This document shows, piece after piece, positions 1-9,344 of a stretch of 64,000 bases of DNA (position 1 is its first letter; each line of letters starts with the position of its first letter). This DNA comes from Trichoplusia ni. Taxonomy: Eukaryota; Arthropoda; Insecta; Lepidoptera; Noctuidae. A program made the translations under genes and the position numbers. The stretch is from positions 2,418,001-2,482,000 of the forward strand of contig NC_039479.1 of NCBI RefSeq assembly GCF_003590095.1. The letters run 5' to 3'. The notes below the pieces were generated by a model. It was given only the letters and a program-made list of their open reading frames with translations, was not told where the DNA came from and ran no database searches.

Positions 1-264
1 TTGAGATGATGAAATGCACTGTAGGGGGGGACTAGTAATAAAAAGCCTACTGGTAAGTGACGTCAAAGGAGATTTTAAAATTACTATAACCCCTTCATTT
101 GTTGTTTACGAAATAGAATAAAAAAAGTTTCCAATCCCTTTGGATTTTTTAGACGGACTAAACATACCTATCTATGATACCTGTTTTTGTCAAATTGGTA
201 CTCAATTGATACCAACTATATACTATATACTTCTCTTTTAAAGTTAGTCATATAGATATCTTAC

Positions 265-994
265 CAAAATGCTTGACAGTGTGGCATAACTTGCTGTGTC
301 AGCTACAGTAGGGTTGTCTCCAGCCAACCATTTTGTGGAACTTAGAAATATGTCAAGGAATCCGAGCGTTGTGTTGAAATCATCTTTTAATGGCTTTTGG
401 ATTTCCGTAGCTCCTGAAAATAATATTGGAGCCTGGAAATGTAATTACTTAATTAGTAGTAATTGCTTAACTTAATGCTAAACATGTATTAATTAACAAC
501 CGTCTCAGCCAATCAGACCCAAAAGCGTCTTTGCGACAAATGACCTTGTAAGACTCAAACACTTGTTGGAATACGACTGTCCAATTTCCAAACGATTTAT
601 GACTAAAATAAAAAAAACCTATTAAAGGAAAAAAAGTTACAAATGTACTCACACAAATAGCTCTCATCTTCACATTTAGAAAGGTTGCGTCGAAATACAG
701 TCTCTGGTTGACGAACGCTCGCTTCTGTAAATCTTTTGGATAAAACTGTTCGTCTTTCCCATACTTATCAGCCAAGTAACATGCGATGGCACGACTTTCC
801 CATAATATAAAACCATTGTCCTCTAATGTAGGTACACAATGCTGAGGATTTATTTTCAAGAAACTCTCCTTCAAGTTATCTTTCTTAAAAGTGTTTACTG
901 GTTGTATTTCTATAGGTAACTGAAGGTACCTTGCTGCAAGCAAAGCTCCACGGGAAGGCCCGCTGACCGTAAAGTGATACAGTTTAAGCGACAT
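265..994 (-). CDS. Glutathione S-transferase GST1, duplicate copy, exons 1-2 only
   Basis: This is a second copy of the gene at 9345-10631. Exon 1 is 994-653 (114 codons, ends MRAIC, donor GTGAGT) and exon 2 is 432-265 (56 codons, donor GTAAGA). The third exon would lie left of the window. The N-terminal thioredoxin-like half shows the candidate catalytic Ser11 (VSGPSR), the NPQH segment and WESRAI, all typical of insect cytosolic GSTs that conjugate glutathione to toxicants. Introns as well as exons match the other copy; the two differences I noticed are one G in the run at 24-30 and one A in the run before the exon 1 donor. The extra A lets a long frame read through the intron, but the splice signals are unchanged. 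It is probably an allelic or falsely duplicated copy rather than a separate gene. Confidence 0.85.
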
Positions 995-1519
995 TATTAA
1001 AAAATATGAACGAACTAACTGCTAACCTAACTTATTCAAACTGATTACCTATATAGAAATAAACTGGTTTATGCTTATCACTTTATTTGACCATTATAAC
1101 GTATCTCCATTTATAATCAGAATGACTTGGGTATTTTATGGCAAGAACACAGTGTTTTTAGTTTGTACTGTCATCGGCTTTGCTGATACACAGTACGATA
1201 ATTTATTACGGAATCTACAGTAAACAGCTGTAGACGGGCACAGCTGGGGGAAGGCTAATGACGTGATAAAAAAATGTTATCAGTTATTTAAATTATGCGT
1301 TTTTATTAAGTCATCCCATTTAATAAAACAAAATTTTCACCAATAATGCCACTATATGTGTTTATTTTAGATAATAAAATTTATCAACCATACCAAATAA
1401 TTATAAAAATGTAAGCACCTCAAATATGATAGCACATAATAAATTTAACAGTAAAAAAATAGTTTAAATCATTTATACATGGCATAGGTACATATAGCAT
1501 TTCTTTTTTATTTAACATT

Positions 1520-1654
1520 TTATTTCAGATTCTTTTTCACAGCTTCACCAAAAGCTTTAGCACCTTCGTCGTTTTCGGCTGCTCCTGGCAATTGGGAACA
1601 TTCTTTCAGCCATCTCTCAATGTTTGGAAAACTTGAAATATCCCAGCCAACAGC
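1520..1654 (-). CDS. GST2 terminal exon, duplicate copy (rest of gene absent)
   Basis: This is the last coding exon (45 codons including TAA) of the neighbouring GST. It begins AVGWDISSFPNI, ends AVKKNLK, and has an acceptor CAG at its right edge. It matches 11157-11291. The upstream exons of this copy should lie to the right, but 314 bases beyond the acceptor the sequence enters an LTR retrotransposon (1969 onward) and the contig ends before they appear. Known GSTs need this C-terminal helix region for a complete hydrophobic substrate site, so the visible piece alone is not a gene. Confidence 0.85.
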   Translation of the reverse strand, partial: AVGWDISSFPNIERWLKECSQLPGAAENDEGAKAFGEAVKKNLK

Positions 1655-1968
1655 CTGCAATACAAGAGAGTATATTGCTCAAAATATATTATTTTTAAAC
1701 CTTTGTCGCGATTTTTCACTGTGCTCATCAGGGTCCATAAACATTTGATTCTTGCCTGTTTTTTTCTTTTTTAGGTTTATCATAAAACAATAAATAATTA
1801 AACATAAAATACTTTGAAAATCATTGCATCAGTTGCAGGTATGTGAGTATGTATAAAAATGACTGAACTATTCTTCTGGTACACACTATTGGATGATTAT
1901 GATATCAGCATTATTTAAGAGATTCAAGACAGTCTGCACAGACTGCTAAGCAGTTGTAGATAGTTTTC

Positions 1969-2089
1969 TGATAAATAATAGACGTTTGCATAGTTCAAGC
2001 TTCTATTTTCAATTGCCGCCATTCCAAATCTGGCGCGTCGCTCCTCACTTAACCACAGACAACACAAATATTTATAATCATATGTAACA
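1969..2089 (-). repeat. 3' LTR of mag-like element
   Basis: This 121-bp repeat matches 6502-6622 except for one base near the CA end. In element orientation it carries a TATA-like TTATAAATA close to its start. Its left end abuts GST intron sequence. Confidence 0.9.
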
Positions 2090-2187
2090 CCTCCACCCTT
2101 AATTATTACAGATAAACTTACTTACTAAATTATATTAAACAACATATCAATAATAATCTTAACAATCTTATAATATATTTTCTTACT

Positions 2188-5100
2188 TCAATCATCATCA
2201 AACCCATATCTCTTAACCGGTTTGCGTGTACGATTACTAGTTCGTATATCCCGAGTAATAGGAACCCTAGGACTACCCGTCTCCTGCACCTTGGGCATAT
2301 TTAAAGGTACACTTGACGTTGACAAGGGTTCACTTGTAACCAAATCACTTCCGTCTGTTTGCGTGCGGGATGTTTCCTCGACCAATGCTTTCGTCAAGCT
2401 GGTTCCGTTTGTCCGGTCCGGTTCTGTGTTCGGCGCTCGATTATTGTCCGAAGGAAACACGAGAGAAGAGCGAGAGCTCTTAACAGGCTGAACTGGTTGA
2501 AAGTTCCTAAAGTTTGCATCTACTAGCCTAGCTGTCCTATTTATCACTCTTGGTTTTAGTTGGTCAATGTGTCTATGCACCTCAGTGCCGTGGATAGATT
2601 TAACATTATAATCTGTACTACCTGTTTTCTCTATAACAGTCCCTGCAGACCACTTGTTTGAGCTACGGTATTCTCTGAACCATACAAGGTCCCCGGATTA
2701 AACTGTCTTGTGACGCCACTCGATGTAGCTTCTACTGTCTCTTGGCGAGCTCTAATAAGTGCCTTCTGGTCTGGTTTCAAACAATCTAACCGCATGCGCA
2801 AGTTGCGCCCTAATAACATCTTGGCGGGGCTTTCCCCGGTTGTATAGTGTGGTGTGTTTCTGTACGCCAGCAGAAAACGACACAATGTGGAGTGTACGTC
2901 GGATTTCGATTTAATCGCCTTTTTAATGCTCTTTTTACAAATTTTAACAGCGTTTTCCGCTGCCCCATTAGAAGCTGGGTGATAAGGTGCCGAAAATATA
3001 TGTTCTATACCATTATTATTTAAGAATTGCTGAAATTCTCCACTGAAAAACGGAGGGCCATTATCACTAACCAATTGTTTAGGTAACCCAAATCTCGCCC
3101 ACATCTCTCGTAATTCTTTTATTACCGCTTGCGATGTGGTGCTCAGCATTCTAATAGCTTCAATCCACTTTGAATGTGCATCGACTACCACTAGATAAGT
3201 AAGACCGGCTACCGGTCCTAAGAAGTCTACGTGTATCCTGGTCCACGGTCGATCTGGCCACGGCCAGGCGCGGGGCGCATGCGCAGGTGGTGCGTCCGCC
3301 ACTTCAGCGCACACGGTGCAGCTGCAACATGCTGTCTCTAGTGCCTCGTCTATTCCCGGCCACCATACGTAACTTCGCGCTAACGATTTAGTTTTGACTA
3401 TGCCCATGTGACTCTCATGAAGCTCAGCGATCACTTTATTCCTACACGTACTAGGAATTACTAGCCTATGTCCCCACATTACACACCCTAGCTCAATATA
3501 TAATTCCTTTCTACGGTTAAAATATGGTTTTAATTCTTTCATTTCGACCTCGACCGGCCAGCCATCGTTTATATATCTGGCTACTCTGCTCAATACACTA
3601 TCCGAAACGGTTTCTTTTTTAACGTTTGATAATCTAATAACAATGCTTCCGCGGCAAAGTGTAAATACGTTTGTTCAGGTGTGTCTAATTCTTCACTAAT
3701 AACCCCTTCTTTATGAGTGCTAATTAACCTAGACAAAATATCTGCCGTGTTTTTATCTGATCGAATGTACTCTATATTAAAATCGTAAGCTGATAGTTTA
3801 ATGGCCCACCGCTGTAAACGACTCGCCGCCGTGTTCGGTATTCCTGCATGGGGCCCAAAAATTGTGACCAGCGGTTTATGATCTGTACGTAGTGTAAACT
3901 TTCTGCCATAAAGATACTGATGAAACTTGTCTACCGCGAAAATTATAGCCAAGGCTTCTTTATGTATCTGGCTGTAGTGTAACTCCGCGGCAGTGAGCGC
4001 CCGCGATGCGTACGCCACAACCCGCTCGCTGCCGTCAGACGCGCGCTGTGCCAGCACGGCCCCCAGCCCGCGTGCGCTCGCGTCGCATGTTACTATGCTC
4101 TCCAGCGATATGTCAAAGTGTGTCAATACTTCAGTACTACATAGAAGTTGTTTAATTTTATTGAACACATATCTATGTGTTTTAGTCCATTGCCAATGTT
4201 TACCTTTCTTAAGTAATTCGTAAAGTGGTGTAATATGAGTACTCAAATTCTTAATGAATTTTCCATAGAAATTAACCATACCGAGAAAAGACTTCAACTC
4301 TGAGACGTTAGTTGGGTCGGGCATAGATAGGATCGGTTTTATTTTATTTGCATCTACCCGTACGCCATGTTTATCAATTATGAATCCTAAATATTTTACT
4401 TGGCCTACCATAAACTCACACTTTTCTTTTTTTATTTTCAACCCATTCCTCTCTAAAATACTAAAAACCTGTTCAACTCTTTCTAAATGAGATTCTAATG
4501 ACTTATTCTTTATTAAAATATCATCATAGAATATGACTACGTCCTGCACGTTTTTAAAGAGATTCATCATGAACTTTTGAAAAATGCCCGGACTGGAAGA
4601 GAGACCATAAACGAGGCGATTGTATTTAAAAAGTCCTCTGTGTGTATTAATTACTGTGTAGTTCCGAGAAGTTTCATCCAAAATTAATTGATTGTAAGCC
4701 TGTGACAAATCTAGCTTAGTAAAATAATGATTGCCACTCAAATTACTAAATAAGTCCTCTACCTTCGGGACCGGGTACCTGTCAACCAGTAAAGCCTTGT
4801 TAAGTGTCACCTTATAATCCGCGCATAAGCGTATTCCACCGTCTCCCTTCCTCGCTATAACTAGCGGTGTGGCCCAGTCGGACCGTTCAACGGGCTCGAT
4901 GACGCCGGCGCGCAGCATCGCGTCTAACTCAGCATTGACCCGCGCCAGCAATGCATAAGGCACGGGGCGCGCTCGACAAAATACTGGCTCGGTCCCATCC
5001 CGCACGCATAACTTGACTTCTTCACCGGTATATTTGCCCAACGTGCCATCGAATAGGTTGTCATGTCTGGAAATGATATCGTTAAACATTTTATTTTTAC

Positions 5101-5614
5101 ATAATTTAATGTGGTTACATCTAGTAAATTTTGGTATCTCAATATTCAATTCCGATAACCATTGTCTACCTAGTAAATTAGTAGTACCCTTATCGATCAC
5201 ATAGAGATCTAGTTTCTTCATATTTTTCATATATTGCACATCAGTCTCTAAATACCCTATTGGTTGAATGACAGAGCCATCATAAAATTTTACTTTCATT
5301 TTACATGGTTTCAAAGGTAATTCTTTAAAATGCTCCTTATACGTAGACTTGCTTATACAGGATAACGCAGAGCCTGTATCAATCTCCATCGATAAGGTTT
5401 TATTATTAATTAGAAGCTTTATACACACCGGTTTATAGTTGGTTAGTGACATTTGATACATCGGTTCCTCGTTTGTACCCTCAACGTCTTGCTCCGAGCC
5501 GGAGTTGTCATCCATCGCTGGCTCGCTCAGCCAGTACGCCGCGTCGGTAACGTCGTTGCTGCGTGCGGTGCGAGCGTTGCTGCGCCCCCGCGCGCCATGT
5601 TGCCGCTCCGCCAT
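2188..5614 (-). pseudogene. pol: Retrotransposon Pol, broken by two 1-base frameshifts
   Basis: The segments read in order: protease, reverse transcriptase and RNase H (5614-3590), integrase (3593-2631), then an integrase tail (to 2188). In the first segment the protease D-T-G is at residues 79-81, RT has LDLSQAY near 301 and FYDD at 362-365, and RNase H has a catalytic Asp near 511 (TCDAS). The integrase segment has the H-H-C-C zinc site (H59, H62, C92, C95) and the D123, D177, E213 triad with the classic 35-residue D-E spacing. The frame slips by one base at the T run 3615-3620 and again at the C run 2691-2694. All domains are otherwise present and uncorrupted, so these may be assembly errors at homopolymers instead of real lesions. 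Confidence 0.88.
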
Positions 5615-6417
5615 ACACCCGCTCCGTAGGCGCTCGACCCGATCACGCGTCCTCTACGTGACCTTCCTCGCGCGCCATTATTCCCGCGGTTTGAAATCGT
5701 AGATTTTATGCGACGATCAAATTCTTTTTTTCTACAAACTCTTCGTAAATGGCCAGGTTGTCCACAATAACTACATTCGAACTCCTTGTACCTACAGTTA
5801 TGTGCCCCATGACCGTTGACCCCGCAGGCTGAACATTTATTGAGTTCCAACTTGTGTATTCTCTCGCTTAGTTCCCGGCTGGTAGTTTGTTCCTGCGTTC
5901 CCTCTACGGCCCCGGCGTCCCGCTCAGCTGCCTCCAGAGTATTGGCTAATACTAGCGCTTTTTGATAATCTATGTTATCTTCCGCGAATAACCTCTGACG
6001 TATATATTCGCTACGTAACCCGCACACAAACTGATCCCTCAAATTTTCTTCTAAATTGATCTTGAATTCACAATAACGTGACATCTTTTTCAAATCTGCC
6101 ACGTAATCAGCTATCGTTTCTCCCGCTGATTGGCGTCTTTGTCGGAACCTATACCTCTCCGCGAGAATTGATGGTTTCGGCTGTAGATGTGCTTGCAGTA
6201 ATTCCACCGCTTCTTTATATTTCAGGGTTGATGGTTTTCTCGGGCTCGCCAAAGTAGACAGTAACTCATAAGCCGGTTCGCCGATAAGAGCTATTAATGT
6301 TGGTAACTTCAAATCTTCCGCTATTTTGTTAGCAACAAAATACATTTCGAGACGATCGACGTACGCCGACCAATTCCCATTTTTTATGTCAAAATCTCGA
6401 ACTTTCCCAACAGACAT
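5527..6417 (-). CDS. gag: Retrotransposon Gag (mag-like)
   Basis: An intact 296-residue Gag that packages element RNA into virus-like particles. The N-terminal two thirds is a capsid-type helical region. Two zinc knuckles of the form C-x2-C-x4-H-x4-C follow at about residues 195-232 (CSACGVNGHGAHNC and CSYCGQPGHLRRVC), then a basic Arg/Gly-rich tail. The start at 6417 is the first ATG after the 84-base leader following the LTR. The 3' end overlaps the start of pol by 88 bases, and pol lies in the -1 frame relative to gag, the usual arrangement for frameshift-controlled Gag-Pol synthesis. Confidence 0.9.
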   Translation of the reverse strand: MSVGKVRDFDIKNGNWSAYVDRLEMYFVANKIAEDLKLPTLIALIGEPAYELLSTLASPRKPSTLKYKEAVELLQAHLQPKPSILAERYRFRQRRQSAGETIADYVADLKKMSRYCEFKINLEENLRDQFVCGLRSEYIRQRLFAEDNIDYQKALVLANTLEAAERDAGAVEGTQEQTTSRELSERIHKLELNKCSACGVNGHGAHNCRYKEFECSYCGQPGHLRRVCRKKEFDRRIKSTISNRGNNGARGRSRRGRVIGSSAYGAGVWRSGNMARGGAATLAPHAATTLPTRRTG

Positions 6418-6487
6418 TTTTAATCACCCCCAAAGCACTATACCACAATAATTTAAGACTTTATTCTGCACCGAATATCGTTCCGTT

Positions 6488-6500
6488 ATCCTCGTCGCCA
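6488..6500 (-). promoter_or_regulatory. Retroelement primer-binding site (tRNA-Ser GCT)
   Basis: The plus-strand text atcctcgtcgcca equals the 3' end of eukaryotic tRNA-Ser(GCT) plus CCA, so the element RNA can anneal this tRNA to prime minus-strand DNA. It sits one base inside the 5' LTR. Confidence 0.8.
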
Positions 6501-6501
6501 C

Positions 6502-6622
6502 TGATAAATAATAGACGTTTGCATAGTTCAAGCTTCTATTTTCAATTGCCGCCATTCCAAATCTGGCGCGTCGCTCCTCACTTAACCACAGACAACACAA
6601 ATATTTATAATCATATGTCACA
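6502..6622 (-). repeat. 5' LTR of mag-like element
   Basis: This is the partner LTR, 121 bp. Only three bases (act) follow before the assembly gap, so the outer flank and target duplication cannot be judged. Confidence 0.9.
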
Positions 6623-6625
6623 ACT

Positions 6626-7625
6626 NNNNNNNNNNNNNNNNNNNNNNNNNNNNNNNNNNNNNNNNNNNNNNNNNNNNNNNNNNNNNNNNNNNNNNNNNNN
6701 NNNNNNNNNNNNNNNNNNNNNNNNNNNNNNNNNNNNNNNNNNNNNNNNNNNNNNNNNNNNNNNNNNNNNNNNNNNNNNNNNNNNNNNNNNNNNNNNNNNN
6801 NNNNNNNNNNNNNNNNNNNNNNNNNNNNNNNNNNNNNNNNNNNNNNNNNNNNNNNNNNNNNNNNNNNNNNNNNNNNNNNNNNNNNNNNNNNNNNNNNNNN
6901 NNNNNNNNNNNNNNNNNNNNNNNNNNNNNNNNNNNNNNNNNNNNNNNNNNNNNNNNNNNNNNNNNNNNNNNNNNNNNNNNNNNNNNNNNNNNNNNNNNNN
7001 NNNNNNNNNNNNNNNNNNNNNNNNNNNNNNNNNNNNNNNNNNNNNNNNNNNNNNNNNNNNNNNNNNNNNNNNNNNNNNNNNNNNNNNNNNNNNNNNNNNN
7101 NNNNNNNNNNNNNNNNNNNNNNNNNNNNNNNNNNNNNNNNNNNNNNNNNNNNNNNNNNNNNNNNNNNNNNNNNNNNNNNNNNNNNNNNNNNNNNNNNNNN
7201 NNNNNNNNNNNNNNNNNNNNNNNNNNNNNNNNNNNNNNNNNNNNNNNNNNNNNNNNNNNNNNNNNNNNNNNNNNNNNNNNNNNNNNNNNNNNNNNNNNNN
7301 NNNNNNNNNNNNNNNNNNNNNNNNNNNNNNNNNNNNNNNNNNNNNNNNNNNNNNNNNNNNNNNNNNNNNNNNNNNNNNNNNNNNNNNNNNNNNNNNNNNN
7401 NNNNNNNNNNNNNNNNNNNNNNNNNNNNNNNNNNNNNNNNNNNNNNNNNNNNNNNNNNNNNNNNNNNNNNNNNNNNNNNNNNNNNNNNNNNNNNNNNNNN
7501 NNNNNNNNNNNNNNNNNNNNNNNNNNNNNNNNNNNNNNNNNNNNNNNNNNNNNNNNNNNNNNNNNNNNNNNNNNNNNNNNNNNNNNNNNNNNNNNNNNNN
7601 NNNNNNNNNNNNNNNNNNNNNNNNN
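6626..7625. other. Assembly gap of exactly 1000 N
   Basis: A run of 1000 N joins two contigs. The round length suggests a scaffolding placeholder rather than a measured distance. Nothing can be inferred about its content. The 5' exons of snapin should lie here or be missing. Confidence 0.98.
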
Positions 7626-7694
7626 TTTCTGTTAGAAACTTATTTCTTAATAATGTTCATTAAATTAAATCATGAACAATAATTGTTTTTCCAG

Positions 7695-8255
7695 AATTTC
7701 CCAATTAGAACTAAAGCAACAGATAGACTCCTTGAATGAAGAGCTACAGAATGTGCGAGAGGCTCTGAACAACCACCCTGACCTGGACCCCTATGTGAAG
7801 AAGCTAATATCTTGTAAACACAAAGTTACTGTTGCTTTGAATGTGTTACAAGCATCACAGGTTTGTTGACACCACTCATTGATGGTAATTTTAGGGCAAA
7901 ATGCAATTATTACTTAATCAAATTCTATTCTCAAAACAAAAATAAGTTTTTATATATTAAAATAAATATTTCTAATAAAAAGGCTAATATCCCAGTGAGA
8001 TATCAAAATTTACGTTGATAAATTCAGGTCATCAAGACCATTTTCTTACCTTTGACGAATATTTATGAATACAGATGTTCCAGTTTTAAAATTATTGATC
8101 ATTATTTCACATTTAAATTCCAGGATAGACTGAATGAAATTAGACGGATGGTGAACAAAGAGAAGAGTGTTAGAACAACTGTTATCACTGAGCCACCTCC
8201 AGAGCCTGAGCAGGGCACCAGCGGAGTGGTCTCCGAGAAGGGAAGCATTAACTAG
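7695..8255 (+). CDS. snapin: Snapin (BLOC-1 subunit), 3' part
   Basis: Two terminal exons are visible: 7695-7860 (acceptor CCAG at 7691-7694, donor CAG|GTTTGT) and 8124-8255 (stop TAG). The peptide includes QLELKQQIDSLNEEL, then LDPYVKKL and NVLQASQDRLNEIRR, a long coiled coil. LDPYVKKL is a signature of snapin, the small protein that binds SNAP-25 and forms part of the BLOC-1 and BORC complexes in lysosome and synaptic-vesicle biology. The acidic, Pro-rich tail (PPPEPEQ) is lineage-specific. The N-terminal exon or exons fall in the N gap. The stop codon is only 4 bases from the start of the next CDS. Confidence 0.88.
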
Positions 8256-8259
8256 CAAC

Positions 8260-8879
8260 ATGGAGACCCCATACCAAAACCATATCAACAAAGCTGACTT
8301 TGACCATGTCTACGAACCAGCCGAGGACAGCTTCCTACTCATTGACGCCTTAGAAAAAGATCTAGAATATTTAAAGAAGAAAACCCCACATTTTGTCTAG
8401 AGGTCGGCTCTGGTAGTGGTGTCGTCATAACAGCTTTCGGTATGGCATTCCCACAGACATTCTGTATCAGCACTGATGTTAATTTAAAAGCTTGCGTCAT
8501 GTCAAAGCAAACGGCTGCTTACAATAAAGTTAATTTAGATGCGTGCAATATGGATTTGGCTAGTTCCTTTACCAACAATAAGTTTGATGTGATAATCTTT
8601 AATCCGCCGTATGTGGTGACTGACAGTGATGAGTGTGGCGGTACCGATATCACAGCTAGCTGGGCAGGCGGGACCAAGGGCCGCGAGATTACAGACAGAC
8701 TGCTCAACATGATACCAAAGAAACTAGCTAATGATGGAGTGTTTTACCTCCTGCTTATTGAAGAAAACATTCCTGATGAAGTTGTTCAGATCATGAGCAG
8801 TCACGGATACATGTCTGAGACTGTAGTGAAGAGAAAAGTACGTAATGAGCAACAATTAGTTATAAAGTTCTTTATGTGA
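8260..8879 (+). CDS. N6AMT1: N6AMT1/HemK2 methyltransferase, one apparent frameshift
   Basis: A class I S-adenosylmethionine methyltransferase of the HemK2/N6AMT1 family, whose established role with TRMT112 is methylating the GGQ glutamine of release factor eRF1. Visible motifs are YEPAEDSFLLIDALE near the N terminus, the SAM-binding LEVGSGSGVV, and the catalytic NPPYVVT, followed by WAGGTKGREITDRLL. The ATG at 8260 heads the conserved region. The frame shifts by one base around the C run 8384-8387, between EYLKKKTP and LEVGSG; both sides fit the family and the total length (about 206 residues) is normal, so a missing base in the assembly is likely. No intron is seen. It begins 4 bases after the snapin stop, implying a shared dicistronic transcript. 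Confidence 0.88.
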
Positions 8880-8899
8880 AAGTTATATATGTGGCATGC

Positions 8900-8905
8900 A
8901 ATAAA
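8900..8905 (+). terminator. Poly(A) signal of snapin/N6AMT1 unit
   Basis: A canonical AATAAA lies 20 bases after the N6AMT1 stop. No such hexamer stands between snapin and N6AMT1, which supports a common 3' end. Confidence 0.55.
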
Positions 8906-9119
8906 TATCCTATAAACAGTTATGATCACAGACTAGTTTAACCTTACTCTGACTGGCCACAAAAGTAAGACAACCTACAGTTTATTAGTTTCTAGCATAA
9001 TAAACCTACAGTTAAGTTGCTACTGCATTCAGTTTGTTATGTATTTTATAAGTTTAACAATATATTGTATATTTTGTAAGGAAAAAAAGACACTTTTATT
9101 TATGTCTTTCCCGATTTTA

Positions 9120-9236
9120 GGCCGCGTTTCAACCAGAGATGTGCGAGAAGCGAAGCGAGGGATGCTTGTAAAGAACCAATAAAATCGCTTCATTTACCTC
9201 GCCTCGGTCAGCACGGCTCTGGTGGAATCGCAGCCC
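9120..9236. mobile_element. MITE-like element with inverted termini
   Basis: About 115 bp with imperfect terminal inverted repeats. The left end reads gccgcgtttcaaccagag and the reverse complement of the right end reads gctgcgattccaccagag, with similarity continuing inward (atgtgcg / ccgtgct). No coding capacity. It lies between the N6AMT1 and GST1 3' ends. This is a small non-autonomous DNA transposon; its superfamily is not determined. Confidence 0.6.
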
Positions 9237-9344
9237 TAGGTTCTTGCCATAACGGTGATGCATGAAATTAAAAACTTTGCTACATGTAAAAATGCATAGC
9301 AAAATATATTTTGATACAAATAAACAACAATTGCATAATCTTAT

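Larger units (their letters stand above)
1969..6622 (-). mobile_element. mag-like Ty3 LTR retrotransposon
   Basis: A complete element of about 4.65 kb lies on the minus strand. Direct repeats at 1969-2089 and 6502-6622 (121 bp, one mismatch seen, TG...CA ends) are the LTRs. Next to the right LTR, 6488-6500 is complementary to the 3' end of animal tRNA-Ser(GCT), a primer-binding site. Next to the left LTR, 2090-2100 is a purine tract on the minus strand, the polypurine tract. Order is LTR, gag, pol, LTR. Very short LTRs, a tRNA-Ser primer, about 4.6 kb total length and two CCHC knuckles in Gag are, from family knowledge, hallmarks of the mag lineage first found in Bombyx. The left junction is exact: host sequence matches the uninterrupted copy up to 1968/11605. 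Near-identical LTRs mean a recent insertion. Confidence 0.92.

Noticed and set aside
467..652. C-terminal extension of the GST1 frame in the left copy
   Set aside because: It reads through a normal GTGAGT donor into the intron; the frame is open only because of one extra A in a homopolymer, and the other copy has a stop there.
1200..1260. Antioxidant-response element upstream of GST1
   Set aside because: acagctgtag/cacagctg looks like a weak palindrome but no TGAC-nnn-GC core was found.
2222..2491. 89-codon plus-strand frame within the retroelement
   Set aside because: It is the antisense shadow of the integrase tail on the minus strand.
6519..7682. 387-codon frame across the gap
   Set aside because: Almost all of it is N; no evidence of coding.
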